27,430 nucleotides of DNA from Acidobacteriaceae bacterium (GTDB lineage Bacteria; Acidobacteriota; Terriglobia; Terriglobales; Acidobacteriaceae), in contig JASIJX010000144.1 of assembly GCA_030049955.1 (NCBI GenBank), positions 1 through 27,430 on the forward strand. The letters are read 5' to 3'. Under the pieces are notes generated by a model. That model ran no database searches and was not told the DNA's origin. It saw only the letters and a program-made list of their open reading frames with translations. Position 1 is the first letter of the stretch. Every line of letters begins with the position of its first letter. The translations under genes and the position numbers were made by a program. This document shows, piece after piece, positions 16,040 to 24,010 of this stretch.

Positions 16040-19015
16040 ATGCATCCCTTTCTGCATCGAGGCTCGCTGCTGACTCTGCTTCTGGCTCTGTTCGCAGCGG
16101 CTCTTAGCGTCTCCGCGCAAACGCCCGACACCGCCACGCTTCAAGGGAGCGTCATCGATCCCTCTGATGCACCGGTTCAGGGCGCACATATCACTGCCAA
16201 AAACCAGGCCACTGGCCTGGTGCGCAGCGCTGTCAGTGACGCATCCGGCCGCTTCGCTGTCGCCGGACTTCCAGCCGAAGGCGCGTACCGCGTCGAGGTC
16301 GAGAAGCAGGGCTTCGCGACTGTCGTGCAATCCGCAGTTCAACTTGTCGCCGGCAGCGAGGCCGACTTTCGATTCAGGCTCGCCGTGGCAGGCCAGGTTT
16401 CATTCGTGAGCGTCGAAGGCAGCGCCGGCGACGCCCGCATCGATCAGCCGCAGATGGGCGTCTACCTCAGCCAGCAGCAGATGCAGGAGACGCCGCTGCC
16501 GAATCGCCGCATCACATACCTTCCGCTGCTCAATGCGGCGAATCGGCCAGCCATCAGCCAGGGCGATATCTTCATGAACGAAGACCTGTTCAACACCAAC
16601 GGCGCCGGCCGCCGGCAGGCGTGGTTTGAGGTGGACGGCGCCAATGCTGACGACATGTGGGGCAGGCAGACCATCTTCACCAACATCCCGCTCATGGCCG
16701 TCGATGAAATGACAGTTCTCACCAACGCATTTTCCGCCTCCTATGGTGCAGGAACCGGAAGCGTCGTCAACATTGTCACGCGCAGCGGCTCAGCCTACTA
16801 CCATGGTGAACTGCTCGAACTCTGGCGCCCCGCGGAAACCGAAGCTTCGCTCGCCGGCTTCAACAGCGGCAATGCCACCAGCGGCAATGAAATCACCAGC
16901 GACGTACTCGGCCAGACGGCTCTAGCCGCCTCCGGCCCACTGGGCACATCAACGCGCACACATTTCTTCCTCGCTGGCGAATGGAATCGCGAGGCGAAAG
17001 CCTCGCCCATCACCGTTCCATTATCGCCGGGCTCTTACGTTGGCCATTACCGCAGCTGGCTCGGTTTTCTGCGCCTCGATCGCCAGCTCAACTCAAACAA
17101 CAATGCTTTCCTGCGCGCCAACTTCGACAACTTCACTGACACCAATCCAAACGGCATTGTCGGCGGCTCAAGCCTTCCGAACGTTGCCCGCATCTTCCAT
17201 CGCCGCACGTACACTGCAGACCTCGGCGAAACCGCCGTGCTCAGCACGCATCTGCTCAACAACCTGCGCGCGCAGGTTCAGCTCGCCTCGCCCATCACCG
17301 AATTCGATCCCGTCGTCTATGGCACGCAGTTTTCGGTTCCCATCTCGTCGCTTTGCGGCGGCGTTGCCTGCGGTACCTTCACCTCCGGTACGTCGCAATC
17401 GGCCCTGCTGATGAACCGCCAATACGAAGGCAGCGAGACGCTCTCCTGGATGCGCGGACCCCAGCAGTTGGTAGCAGGCGGAAGCGTGGTGGCTGCGCAC
17501 AACGGCGGCAACAGCAAGGAGTTTGGCGGTCCTATCTTTCTCGGGAAATTCACCTACAATCCCTGCACCGGTACGCCGGCCTATTGCGAAAGCAGCGCGT
17601 ATCTTGGCAGCATCGCCAATGTGCAGAACTACCAGCAGAGCTACGGTAACGCCAGTTACACCGTCGACGATCAGCTCTGGGCGCTTTTCGTGCAAGACGA
17701 TTACCGCCTCATGCGCCGCCTCGCCCTGAGCGCCGGCTTGCGCTACGAACGCCAGACGCTGACCGACGCCCGCGCCGATTTTGCCCCGCGTGCTGGTTTC
17801 GTGCTCGATGCGAATGGCGATGGATCGATCGTGCTGCGCGGCGGCTTCGGCATCTACTATTCGCAGATCGTCGACAACTCCGTCGCCAGCTACGCGCTCG
17901 GCGAGCCGACAGGCGTGTTCAATTACACCGCCACTCCCGGCCAGGTTGGATTTCCATCAAGCATCGCGGCCGCGCCGCTGCCTGCATTTCCTGCAGGAGC
18001 GGTCGCGCCCATCCGCAGCCTCTATGTGCGCCCCGGCCAGCCAGCGTTTCTCAACCAGTGGTTCCCGTCCTCGGTGCTCAACGGCTACCCCACCGCCAAT
18101 CTGAATCCGTACTCCGAGCAGTACACGGCCAGTCTCGAAACGCGCCTCGCGCCCGAATGGATCCTCAGCCTCGATTACGTGGGCACGCACACGCTGCGCA
18201 TCTCGCGTCCGCTCGACGTGGACGCACCCGCACCTTACATCCGTACGCAGCCCAACCAGAGCCGCAGCGCAGGCATGGCCAATTGCGAGCGACCTTACTG
18301 GATCTGGTGGTACGAGCAAAAAGGGATGACATGCGAAGCCAGCCCGGCAGCCAGTTATCCGCAGCCGCCTTACAGTGTCATCCAAACCGATGTGCACGAC
18401 GGCTATCTGCACTACAACGCGCTCGACGTGAATCTAAGCCATGCCTTCGCGCACAACTTCAGCATGCTCGCCAGCTATACCTGGTCGCACACGCTCGATA
18501 ACGTAGACCCCGACACCACCAGCCAGAATCCGAACGATCCAAACATCACCGGCCACCAGGAGTACGGCCCGGCCATCTACGACCAGCGCAACCGCGCGGT
18601 GTTGAGCGGCGTGTGGCTCGCGCCATTTCGCGTCAATGCCGGCGGGATCACCACGCTCGCGGGCGGCTTGCCGTTCAACTACGTCACCGGCACAACGAAC
18701 AGTGGCGATACCGGCGCCACCACCGACCGCCCCGTCATCAACGGAGCCGTCATCGGCCGCAACGCTGGCCGCGGCTGGCCCATTTACTCCGTCGATCCAT
18801 TCCTCAGTCGCAGCTTTCCACTCGCGCATGAAGCCATCGTGATCGACCTTCGCGCAGAAGCCTTCAACGCGCTCAACCACCGGAATTTCGTCGGCTACAA
18901 CGGTACTTACGGCAACGGCAGCACGCCGGCTCCCGGTTTCGGCGCGCCTTTGCCCGGCATTACGTCCCAGCTTCCCGCCCGCCAGATGCAGTTCTCCACA
19001 AAGGTAAGCTTCTGA
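16040..19015 (+). CDS. TonB-dependent receptor with carboxypeptidase-regulatory-like domain (Oar type) 2
   Basis: The 991-residue protein starts at the ATG at 16040, which has GAGG four bases upstream; an in-frame TTG at 16010 is less likely. The signal peptide (LLTLLLALFAAALSVSA) ends near residue 26. A carboxypeptidase-regulatory-like domain follows (about 33-115: TLQGSVIDPSDAPVQGAHIT ... DASGRFAVAGLPAEG). The plug has ETPLPNRRITYLPLLN and SYGAGTGSVVNIVTRSGSAY. The barrel runs to the terminal KVSF with C-terminal Phe. It differs clearly from receptor 1 in sequence, so the two are not a recent duplication. Its position right behind the Asp-box protein suggests a surface pair: propeller as lipid-free secreted partner, receptor as the transporter. 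The substrate is unknown. Confidence 0.92.
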   Translation: MHPFLHRGSLLTLLLALFAAALSVSAQTPDTATLQGSVIDPSDAPVQGAHITAKNQATGLVRSAVSDASGRFAVAGLPAEGAYRVEVEKQGFATVVQSAVQLVAGSEADFRFRLAVAGQVSFVSVEGSAGDARIDQPQMGVYLSQQQMQETPLPNRRITYLPLLNAANRPAISQGDIFMNEDLFNTNGAGRRQAWFEVDGANADDMWGRQTIFTNIPLMAVDEMTVLTNAFSASYGAGTGSVVNIVTRSGSAYYHGELLELWRPAETEASLAGFNSGNATSGNEITSDVLGQTALAASGPLGTSTRTHFFLAGEWNREAKASPITVPLSPGSYVGHYRSWLGFLRLDRQLNSNNNAFLRANFDNFTDTNPNGIVGGSSLPNVARIFHRRTYTADLGETAVLSTHLLNNLRAQVQLASPITEFDPVVYGTQFSVPISSLCGGVACGTFTSGTSQSALLMNRQYEGSETLSWMRGPQQLVAGGSVVAAHNGGNSKEFGGPIFLGKFTYNPCTGTPAYCESSAYLGSIANVQNYQQSYGNASYTVDDQLWALFVQDDYRLMRRLALSAGLRYERQTLTDARADFAPRAGFVLDANGDGSIVLRGGFGIYYSQIVDNSVASYALGEPTGVFNYTATPGQVGFPSSIAAAPLPAFPAGAVAPIRSLYVRPGQPAFLNQWFPSSVLNGYPTANLNPYSEQYTASLETRLAPEWILSLDYVGTHTLRISRPLDVDAPAPYIRTQPNQSRSAGMANCERPYWIWWYEQKGMTCEASPAASYPQPPYSVIQTDVHDGYLHYNALDVNLSHAFAHNFSMLASYTWSHTLDNVDPDTTSQNPNDPNITGHQEYGPAIYDQRNRAVLSGVWLAPFRVNAGGITTLAGGLPFNYVTGTTNSGDTGATTDRPVINGAVIGRNAGRGWPIYSVDPFLSRSFPLAHEAIVIDLRAEAFNALNHRNFVGYNGTYGNGSTPAPGFGAPLPGITSQLPARQMQFSTKVSF

Positions 19016-19211
19016 CGATGGAATCCACCGGCGAGGTGAAAGGTAATGTCAATCCCTCCCAGTTCAGAGCCAGCCGATAAGCTCTTTTGTTTCAATCCAC
19101 TGCACCGCAGCCAAATATTGCAGATTATTTCTCCCGAATCGCTATCCTTGAAATCAGAGAAATCAGAGACACGGTTCAAGGGCCGGAACCGAAAAACCAT
19201 CCATAAGTTAT

Positions 19212-19320
19212 TGATTCCAGAATAGCTGTTAACAAGTCCTTGGGGCCCAGATAGATACGGCCGCGTCCCGCTCGCAAACCAAATGGAATCAGATAGATTC
19301 GCTCAGGGATGGGGGTGGGG
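19212..19320 (+). repeat. Intergenic repeat element, copy 2
   Basis: It aligns without gaps to 1121-1229 (about 70 % identity by hand count) in the same orientation in the window. Here it lies downstream of a plus-strand gene, whereas copy 1 lies downstream of a minus-strand gene, so it is not fixed relative to transcription. The right end is a G-rich run (GGGGGTGGGGGG). The small stem present in copy 1 is not kept, so that stem is not the conserved function. Confidence 0.7.
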
Positions 19321-19398
19321 GGAACCGGGTGGATGCGCGACAGAACTGACCGCGAGGCCCTCCGGCACTGCGCAAGAGGGGAATGACCGCGTTGGCAT

Positions 19399-19427
19399 AG
19401 CGCCGCAGACAGATGCCGTCTGGCGCT
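19399..19427. other. GC-rich hairpin upstream of the Asp-box pseudogene
   Basis: AGCGCC (19399-19404) pairs with GGCGCT (19422-19427), and AGAC (19407-19410) with GTCT (19418-19421), leaving a two-base bulge and a seven-base loop. A-rich DNA follows on the plus strand, so it is not a terminator in that direction. Its role is unknown. Confidence 0.4.
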
Positions 19428-19536
19428 CAAAATTAAAAAAGTCCGTAGCCATTCAAAATTTGCAAATAATCGCGCTATTTCGCTTCGCCCAGGTGCTTTC
19501 TTTCACAGTCAACCTGCACGTTTCGGAGCAGCGTCC

Positions 19537-20183
19537 ATGAACAGGAAGCTTATCCAGATAGCTAACCTCGCCTTAGCCAGCCTCGCCCTCTGCGCAATCG
19601 CCGCGCCGCTCCCCGCCCAAACTACCGCCCAAACCATCGCTCAAACTGCCGCACCGTCCGTTTCACCCGCCCTCTTCAACCGCCTCACGTGGCGCAACAT
19701 CGGCCCATTTCGCGCCGGTCGCACCGTAGCGGTGGGAGGCGTCGGCGGCTCGAGCCCGGTCTTCTACATCGGCGCTGTCGACGGCATCTGGTTCTCGCCC
19801 GACGCCGGCAACGTATGGAAGCCAATGCTGCACGGCTCAGACTCGCTGGCCAGGAGAACCGAGTTCAAGAAGGACGAGTTCAGGAGAGCGGAGTTCGCGA
19901 GAGCGGCCCCGCGCAGTCTGAGCCGCCCGAACTCTTGCGGATCCTCAACGGTGATCCGAACTCATCCGGCAACATGGGCCTCACGCGCGCCGAGTCTGCG
20001 CTCGTCAGTGATCTGGCCGCCGTGCGCTCCGGCTACAACGCTCCCACCGCGCAGGAGCGGGAGCTCTATCTCGAACTCCATGGAGCAGTGAACAAGTGCC
20101 TTACAGAGTGGGCAACATATCGCCAGCAAGCTACCGCTGCCTCGCAGTCGGGCGTGGCGCAGAGAGTGGAAACACAAAAATAA
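19537..20183 (+). pseudogene. Remnant of a second VPS10/sortilin-like Asp-box gene
   Basis: The first reading frame (from ATG 19537) encodes a signal peptide ending at LPAQ and then SPALFNRLTWRNIGPFRAG, FYIGAVDGIWFSPDAG and VW. This matches the N-terminus of the intact 12696-15944 protein (SPALFSDMHWREIGPMRAG, FYLGAVNGGVWKTTDAG). Similarity stops near 19845. From about 19915 a different frame (ending at the stop at 20183) encodes TRAESALVSDLAAVRSGYNA, APTAQE and a helical tail resembling the far C-terminus of the same family (APTAAQ ... EQWQKL). Some 900 codons of propeller are missing, and the two ends are out of frame. A three-unit 15-bp tandem repeat sits at the junction. A signal-peptide-bearing short peptide could still be made, but normal function is lost. 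Confidence 0.75.
19861..19905 (+). repeat. Three-unit 15-bp tandem repeat at the pseudogene junction
   Basis: Three consecutive 15-mers start with GAGTTC (GAGTTCAAGAAGGAC, GAGTTCAGGAGAGCG, GAGTTCGCGAGAGCG). They lie exactly where similarity to the N-terminal part of the Asp-box family ends, so they may mark the deletion point or a slippage event. Confidence 0.6.
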
Positions 20184-20209
20184 AAAGCGCTGCCTGAATT
20201 CGGCAGCGC
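20171..20209 (-). terminator. Rho-independent terminator of the sigma/anti-sigma/PDZ operon
   Basis: GCGCTGCC (20187-20194) and GGCAGCGC (20202-20209) are perfect complements around a seven-base loop. On the minus strand the stem is followed directly by TTTTTATTTTTGTGTT, a strong U tract. It lies 35 bp past the stop of the PDZ gene. The stem may also stop plus-strand transcription leaving the pseudogene, but it has no T tract on that side. Confidence 0.85.
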
Positions 20210-20244
20210 CCAAACAGAACTTCGACTCTTTCTGAACCGTGCAA

Positions 20245-21174
20245 CTAAACCAGTCTCCCCTCCGCGCGGGCGCTCAATACTTCCATCTGCTCCCGCAAAA
20301 AATCCTCATGCTCCAGCGCGCCGCGCGTGTGCTTGGAGTTCACCTCGAGTGTAAGTGTCTGCTGCTTCTTGTCGCGCAGGATCGTTACCTGTACCGGCTT
20401 GCCCTGGTTAGAGCGCAGCGCACGGTTCCAATCCGCCGAAGTCGAAATCGGATCCGAACCAACCTTGAGAATCACGTCGAAGGCCCGCAACCCGGCTGTC
20501 TCCGCAGCACTCTTGCGCGCCACCTGCTTCACCATCAGGCCGCTTTCCACACCCAGGTGCGCGGCCATCTGCGTGGTCAGCGGCTCAACCAGCGCGCCCA
20601 CCTTGAGCGTGCTTCCGAACGAGGGGAAATGGAACCCGCTGGGCATCGAATCTCCGGAGAGAATCCCCATCTCCTGTACATCGCCGGACGAGCCCAGTTT
20701 GTTCCACACATTCTTTTCCATCAGCTTGCGATCCACCAGCTCCACGGTCACGGTCTGCAGGCTGCCGTCGCGGCTGATCTCGAGCGTCACCTTTCGGCCC
20801 GCCGGCATCTCCTTCAACATGCGCCGAAACTGCTCGGCGTTTTCCACGTTCTGCCCGTTCAGTTGAAGCACGACATCGTCAACTTTCAGCCCGATCTGCC
20901 CGGCCGGCGCATCGTGATCGATGAGCGTGATCACCGCACCGTGCGTGTCCTTCACTTTGAGCACCTGCACCTTGTCGGCATCCACATCCGCGGTATCTAC
21001 GCCCAGGTAACCAGGCGCCTGCGCAGAAGCCTGCGTGCTCTGCTCTTCGAAAACGGGAGTAAGCTGCTGCGCTTGCCCGCGGGCTGCAGCCGGCGTCATC
21101 GCCAGCCAAACCATGCATCCCAACAGCGCAACCAAGGAAGGAAGAAACCCAGGCGGCCTCGAAAAATACCTCAT
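20245..21174 (-). CDS. Secreted two-PDZ-domain protein
   Basis: The 309-residue protein has an N-terminal signal peptide or anchor (LPSLVALLGCMVWLAM, ending near 34). PDZ domain 1 is about 54-147 (GYLGVDT ... AGQIGLKVDDVVLQLNGQNV), and PDZ domain 2 about 193-278 (GLMVKQVARKSAAETAGLRAFDVILKV). No serine-protease domain (GNSGG-type) is present, so unlike DegS/HtrA it is not a protease itself; it could bind C-terminal tails of misfolded envelope proteins. GGAG lies nine bases before the ATG. It is the last gene of a three-gene unit after the ECF sigma and anti-sigma genes (gap 94 bp) and is followed by a good terminator. A role in sensing or modulating the stress signal is inferred from context. 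Confidence 0.85.
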   Translation of the reverse strand: MRYFSRPPGFLPSLVALLGCMVWLAMTPAAARGQAQQLTPVFEEQSTQASAQAPGYLGVDTADVDADKVQVLKVKDTHGAVITLIDHDAPAGQIGLKVDDVVLQLNGQNVENAEQFRRMLKEMPAGRKVTLEISRDGSLQTVTVELVDRKLMEKNVWNKLGSSGDVQEMGILSGDSMPSGFHFPSFGSTLKVGALVEPLTTQMAAHLGVESGLMVKQVARKSAAETAGLRAFDVILKVGSDPISTSADWNRALRSNQGKPVQVTILRDKKQQTLTLEVNSKHTRGALEHEDFLREQMEVLSARAEGRLV

Positions 21175-21268
21175 TGCATCTACTCCAGAATCATTTTTCT
21201 CCGGCTGGCGCGGGATCTTCTTTTTATCTTCCCCGCGTTCCTCCCACCGGATCTTGCTCTTTCCCTGC

Positions 21269-22282
21269 CTACTGAATCTCCGGGACCTGACTCAAAATCT
21301 GCCGTGATACATCGCGAATCTGAGGGTTCGCATCCGAGTTGGAAACCGAATACAGCACCTGGCGTACGCTTGTATCGGCTTCAACCGGTTCCAGAAGATT
21401 GATGCTGGCCGTGCGAATCTCGGGATCGGTATCGTTCATCACCGCTTCGAGCACGGCGTTGCGCACACGCACATCCTGGGCCACATACGGCTCCAATCCT
21501 TCCAGCGCCTTCTCGCGCACCGCCGGGCTTTCGTCATAGCGCAGCGCAACGATCAACGCATCGCGAATCCCAGAAGGCTGGCAGCTATGTCCTCTCAGGC
21601 ATTCTGCGGCCAGCAGGCTCACCGAGTCCGCACGCACACGCGCCGACGCCGGATTCTGACTAGCCACCATCAGCAATTGCCGGATTCCAGGATCGTCAAG
21701 CGACCCGGTCACGCGCCGCGGTACAAGCTGGTTGTAGCTTACGTCCACAATCTCGCTGTTCGGATGACGCGCTACATTCGAAACGCTGGCCACATCGGAA
21801 ATGTCTGCCGGAATCTCTGCCGCAATCTCTGGTCCCGTCTGCGCCTGACCTGCAGGCTGAACGCCAGGTGCCGCTGCCATCGCCGGCTGTACCAGGGACG
21901 TCTGATGGCGCACCGCGTAATAGTGGCCGCCAAATCCGCCGGCGCCTGCGCCCATTGCCAGCATCAACGCCGCTGCCACAGGCGCCGCGCGCATGCCGGC
22001 AAACCCATTGCGCACGCGCTGTGCCAGCCGCTCATACCAGCGCCGCGGCGGAAGCGCATCCAGCGCCTCATCCAGCCGCAGCCGCGCCCGAGCAATCAGA
22101 TTTGCGTCCGGCTCCTCCACTGGCAACGCTGCGGCGAGCACCTGCAGCGCCGCCACCTGCTCGCGCTCCGCACGGCAATCCGCGCAATCCTCGGTGTGCT
22201 GCTCCAGCTCATGCGCCTGCTCGTCCGGCAGTTCGCCGTAAGCCGCTGTCACAATCCTCTCATGTGCCACTTCGCAATTCAT
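21269..22282 (-). CDS. Membrane-anchored zinc-finger anti-sigma factor with HEAT-like repeats
   Basis: The 337-residue protein starts at the ATG at 22282 (AAGGA upstream) rather than an in-frame TTG at 22303. Residues 29-36 hold the zinc-binding H-x3-C-x2-C motif (HTEDCADC) of anti-sigma factors. One transmembrane helix follows (about 100-119, PVAAALMLAMGAGAGGFGG), so the C-terminal half faces the periplasm. From about 195 to the end are alpha-helical units of the HEAT-repeat kind (DDPGIRQLLMVASQNPASAR, DESPAVREKALEGLEPYV, DTDPEIRTASINLLEPVE, DANPQIRDVSRQILSQV). It lies 125 bp behind the ECF sigma gene. It would hold the sigma factor at the membrane, with the HEAT part as a likely protein-binding sensor; the sensor role is inference. 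Confidence 0.85.
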   Translation of the reverse strand: MNCEVAHERIVTAAYGELPDEQAHELEQHTEDCADCRAEREQVAALQVLAAALPVEEPDANLIARARLRLDEALDALPPRRWYERLAQRVRNGFAGMRAAPVAAALMLAMGAGAGGFGGHYYAVRHQTSLVQPAMAAAPGVQPAGQAQTGPEIAAEIPADISDVASVSNVARHPNSEIVDVSYNQLVPRRVTGSLDDPGIRQLLMVASQNPASARVRADSVSLLAAECLRGHSCQPSGIRDALIVALRYDESPAVREKALEGLEPYVAQDVRVRNAVLEAVMNDTDPEIRTASINLLEPVEADTSVRQVLYSVSNSDANPQIRDVSRQILSQVPEIQ

Positions 22283-22407
22283 GGGTACGTCCTTCAGCCT
22301 CAAAAGCAGCCAACAGCTCCAGCTATCGGCGAACTGCTCATCTCATAAGCGGATGAGCTTTTGGATTCCATAAAACAGACCGTCAGCCGTTTGCTGTGAG
22401 CCGACAG

Positions 22408-23055
22408 TTACCGTAGTTCCGCCAACTGCGCGCGCAGTTTTTTCGTCGCCCTGAAGAGCGTATTCTTGGCGGTTTCTTCCGTCGTGTTCAACATTTCTCC
22501 GATCGTGCGCAAGCGGAGCCCCTGATAATGCTTCAGCTCGAAGACCATCCGCTCTCGCGGCGTCAGCTTGCCCAGCGCTTCCTGGATTTTCTCGGCGAGC
22601 ACCTTGCGGTCGAGCTCTCGCGCAGGATTCGAAAACGATCGCTCGTCGCTCACCGAAGCCAGCACGTCAATCTCATCGCCGCTGCGGTCCACCACAATTG
22701 CGTGGTCCTCGCGCCGCGTCTTCCTGCGCCGCAACTGGTCCAGACACAGGTTGGTAACGATGCGGTAAATCCAGGTATAAAAGGAGCACTCAAAGCGGAA
22801 ATTGCCGATATAGCGGTAGGCCTTCAGGAAGGCTTCCTGATAAATGTCCTCGGCATCGTGCTCGGAGCCTGTCAAATGTAGGGCCAGGCGCAGAACCTGG
22901 TGTTCGTACTGGCGAACAAGCGCGTCAAACGCGACCCGCGAGCCGGCCTGCGCCTCGCGGATCAGGTCCATCTCTTCGGCGCGTTCCTGCAGGCGCTCCT
23001 GTCCCCGGCCTGCCTTTTGCCGGTTCGCCCCGCCCATTGCTCTGGACACAGCCAT
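22408..23055 (-). CDS. ECF-type RNA polymerase sigma factor (RpoE-like)
   Basis: The product has about 215 residues from an ATG at 23055. Sigma region 2 runs about 30-100 (FDALVRQYEHQVLRLALHL, DAEDIYQEAFLKAYRYI, CSFYTWIYRIVTNLCLDQLR). Region 4 runs about 150-210 (ALGKLTPRERMVFELKHYQG, EMLNTTEETAKNTLFRATKK), the typical ECF helix-turn-helix. The start is uncertain: the reading frame is open further upstream to 23193, but AGGA abuts the ATG at 23055 and lies six bases before a GTG at 23049. The family normally has about 25-30 residues before region 2, and a candidate promoter lies at 23173-23201, inside the longer frame. With the anti-sigma and PDZ genes it forms an envelope-stress regulon unit resembling RpoE-RseA in logic. 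Confidence 0.9.
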   Translation of the reverse strand: MAVSRAMGGANRQKAGRGQERLQERAEEMDLIREAQAGSRVAFDALVRQYEHQVLRLALHLTGSEHDAEDIYQEAFLKAYRYIGNFRFECSFYTWIYRIVTNLCLDQLRRRKTRREDHAIVVDRSGDEIDVLASVSDERSFSNPARELDRKVLAEKIQEALGKLTPRERMVFELKHYQGLRLRTIGEMLNTTEETAKNTLFRATKKLRAQLAELR

Positions 23056-23172
23056 TCCTGCTGAGGATTGTACCCTCCGGCTGCCCGGCCATGCGAAAGC
23101 GCCCGTATTTGGCTTAATTGGCAGACTTATCGCGTCTGTTACCATCCAAATACTCCCGCCCGATCCTGTGCC

Positions 23173-23201
23173 CATAGACGCGCTGCCACTCAAATTGTCA
23201 C
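23173..23201 (-). promoter_or_regulatory. Candidate promoter of the ECF sigma operon
   Basis: On the minus strand GTGACA (23201-23196) and TCTATG (23178-23173) are 17 bases apart, preceded by another TGACAAAAT copy. The -10 is weak. The -35 region with a doubled TGACA could instead be an activator or alternative-sigma site. The leader would be about 110 bases. Confidence 0.3.
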
Positions 23202-23311
23202 TATTTTGTCATCGCGTGAAACTCTTTTGTCGCCTGCTTCCCCAGGATGAGACAGCCTCTGCCGCAACGATGAGCCCACGGCGCCGCTTGTGCCCGCTAC
23301 ACTAAAACCTT

Positions 23312-23926
23312 ATGCCCCCATCTCTCTTCGACACCTCCGCCCCTTCTGCCGGCTGGTTCATCGCCTGGTGCGACGGCGGCTCGCGTGGCAACCCCGGACC
23401 GGCCGGCTATGGCGCCGTTGTCCAGAACCCCGAGGGCCAAACCGTTGCCCGCCTTAGCCAGTTCCTCGGCATGCAGACTAACAACTTCGCCGAATATTCG
23501 GGTCTGCTGGCCGTGCTCGAGTGGGCGCTGGCCAACGGCGCGCACCGGCTGAAAGTAGTCTCCGATTCGGAGTTGATGGTGAATCAGATGAAGGGTCGCT
23601 ATAAGGTGGCCAGCCCCGTCCTGCGCCCGCTATGGGAAGAAGCGCGCCGTCGCGCCGCCCGTCTCGAGGCCTTCGAGATGACTCACACCCTACGCGGCGG
23701 AAACAAGGAAGCCGACCGGTTGGCGAATGAGGCGATGGACAAGGGAATGGGGAAGGTCGGCGGAGTTAGCGTGGCTGGCGGCACCAGTAAAGCTGCGGAT
23801 CGACAGACCGGCGCGCCTCCAAACGCTCCCCGCCAGGTCCTCGAAGGCTACGTCAAAAACGGCGTCGTCCACATCCTCGAAGGCGAACTTCCCGACGGCA
23901 TCTTTGTGAAGATCATCCGAGAGTAA
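23312..23926 (+). CDS. RNase H-like protein with an added C-terminal module
   Basis: The 204-residue protein has an RNase HI fold in residues 14-145. The catalytic acidic set is visible: Asp21 in CDGGSRGNPGPAG, Glu61 in NNFAEYSGLL, Asp85 in SDSELMVNQMKG and Asp135 in NKEADRLAN. This is the short phage/archaeal-like RNase HI subgroup, expected to cleave RNA in RNA-DNA hybrids. A glycine-rich linker (148-170) leads to a 35-residue tail (LEGYVKNGVVHILEGELPDG then IFVKIIRE). It resembles the small beta-strand AF2212/DUF104-like module, whose consensus is roughly V-x-N-G-V/I ... LP-x-G-x-x-V. The gene is divergent from the ECF sigma operon across 256 bp and stands alone on the plus strand. Confidence 0.85.
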   Translation: MPPSLFDTSAPSAGWFIAWCDGGSRGNPGPAGYGAVVQNPEGQTVARLSQFLGMQTNNFAEYSGLLAVLEWALANGAHRLKVVSDSELMVNQMKGRYKVASPVLRPLWEEARRRAARLEAFEMTHTLRGGNKEADRLANEAMDKGMGKVGGVSVAGGTSKAADRQTGAPPNAPRQVLEGYVKNGVVHILEGELPDGIFVKIIRE

Positions 23927-24010
23927 CTGACTACCTCTACTCGTGCAGTTATTTTAGCCACAAATGGCGCGATTCTACCGCGAATCCCTGGTTCCCTTGT
24001 TCCCTGCGTC

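Larger units (their letters stand above)
19016..19536. other. 521-bp intergenic region with repeat copy and hairpin
   Basis: No gene is supported. It contains a 9-bp tandem duplication (AAATCAGAG, 19151-19168), repeat copy 2 (19212-19320), a strong hairpin at 19399-19427, and an AT-rich stretch before the pseudogene start. No terminator for receptor 2 was recognised. Confidence 0.6.

Noticed and set aside
19399..19427. Hairpin as a terminator for receptor 2
   Set aside because: A run of A, not T, follows on the plus strand, and it lies almost 400 bp past the stop codon.
20239..21402. 387-codon open frame on the plus strand
   Set aside because: It is antisense to the PDZ gene and the end of the anti-sigma gene and has no domain.
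22336..22358. GCTCATC/GATGAGC stem between sigma and anti-sigma genes followed by TTTT on the plus strand
   Set aside because: No plus-strand gene needs a terminator there; the stem is short with a nine-base loop, and the operon runs on the other strand.
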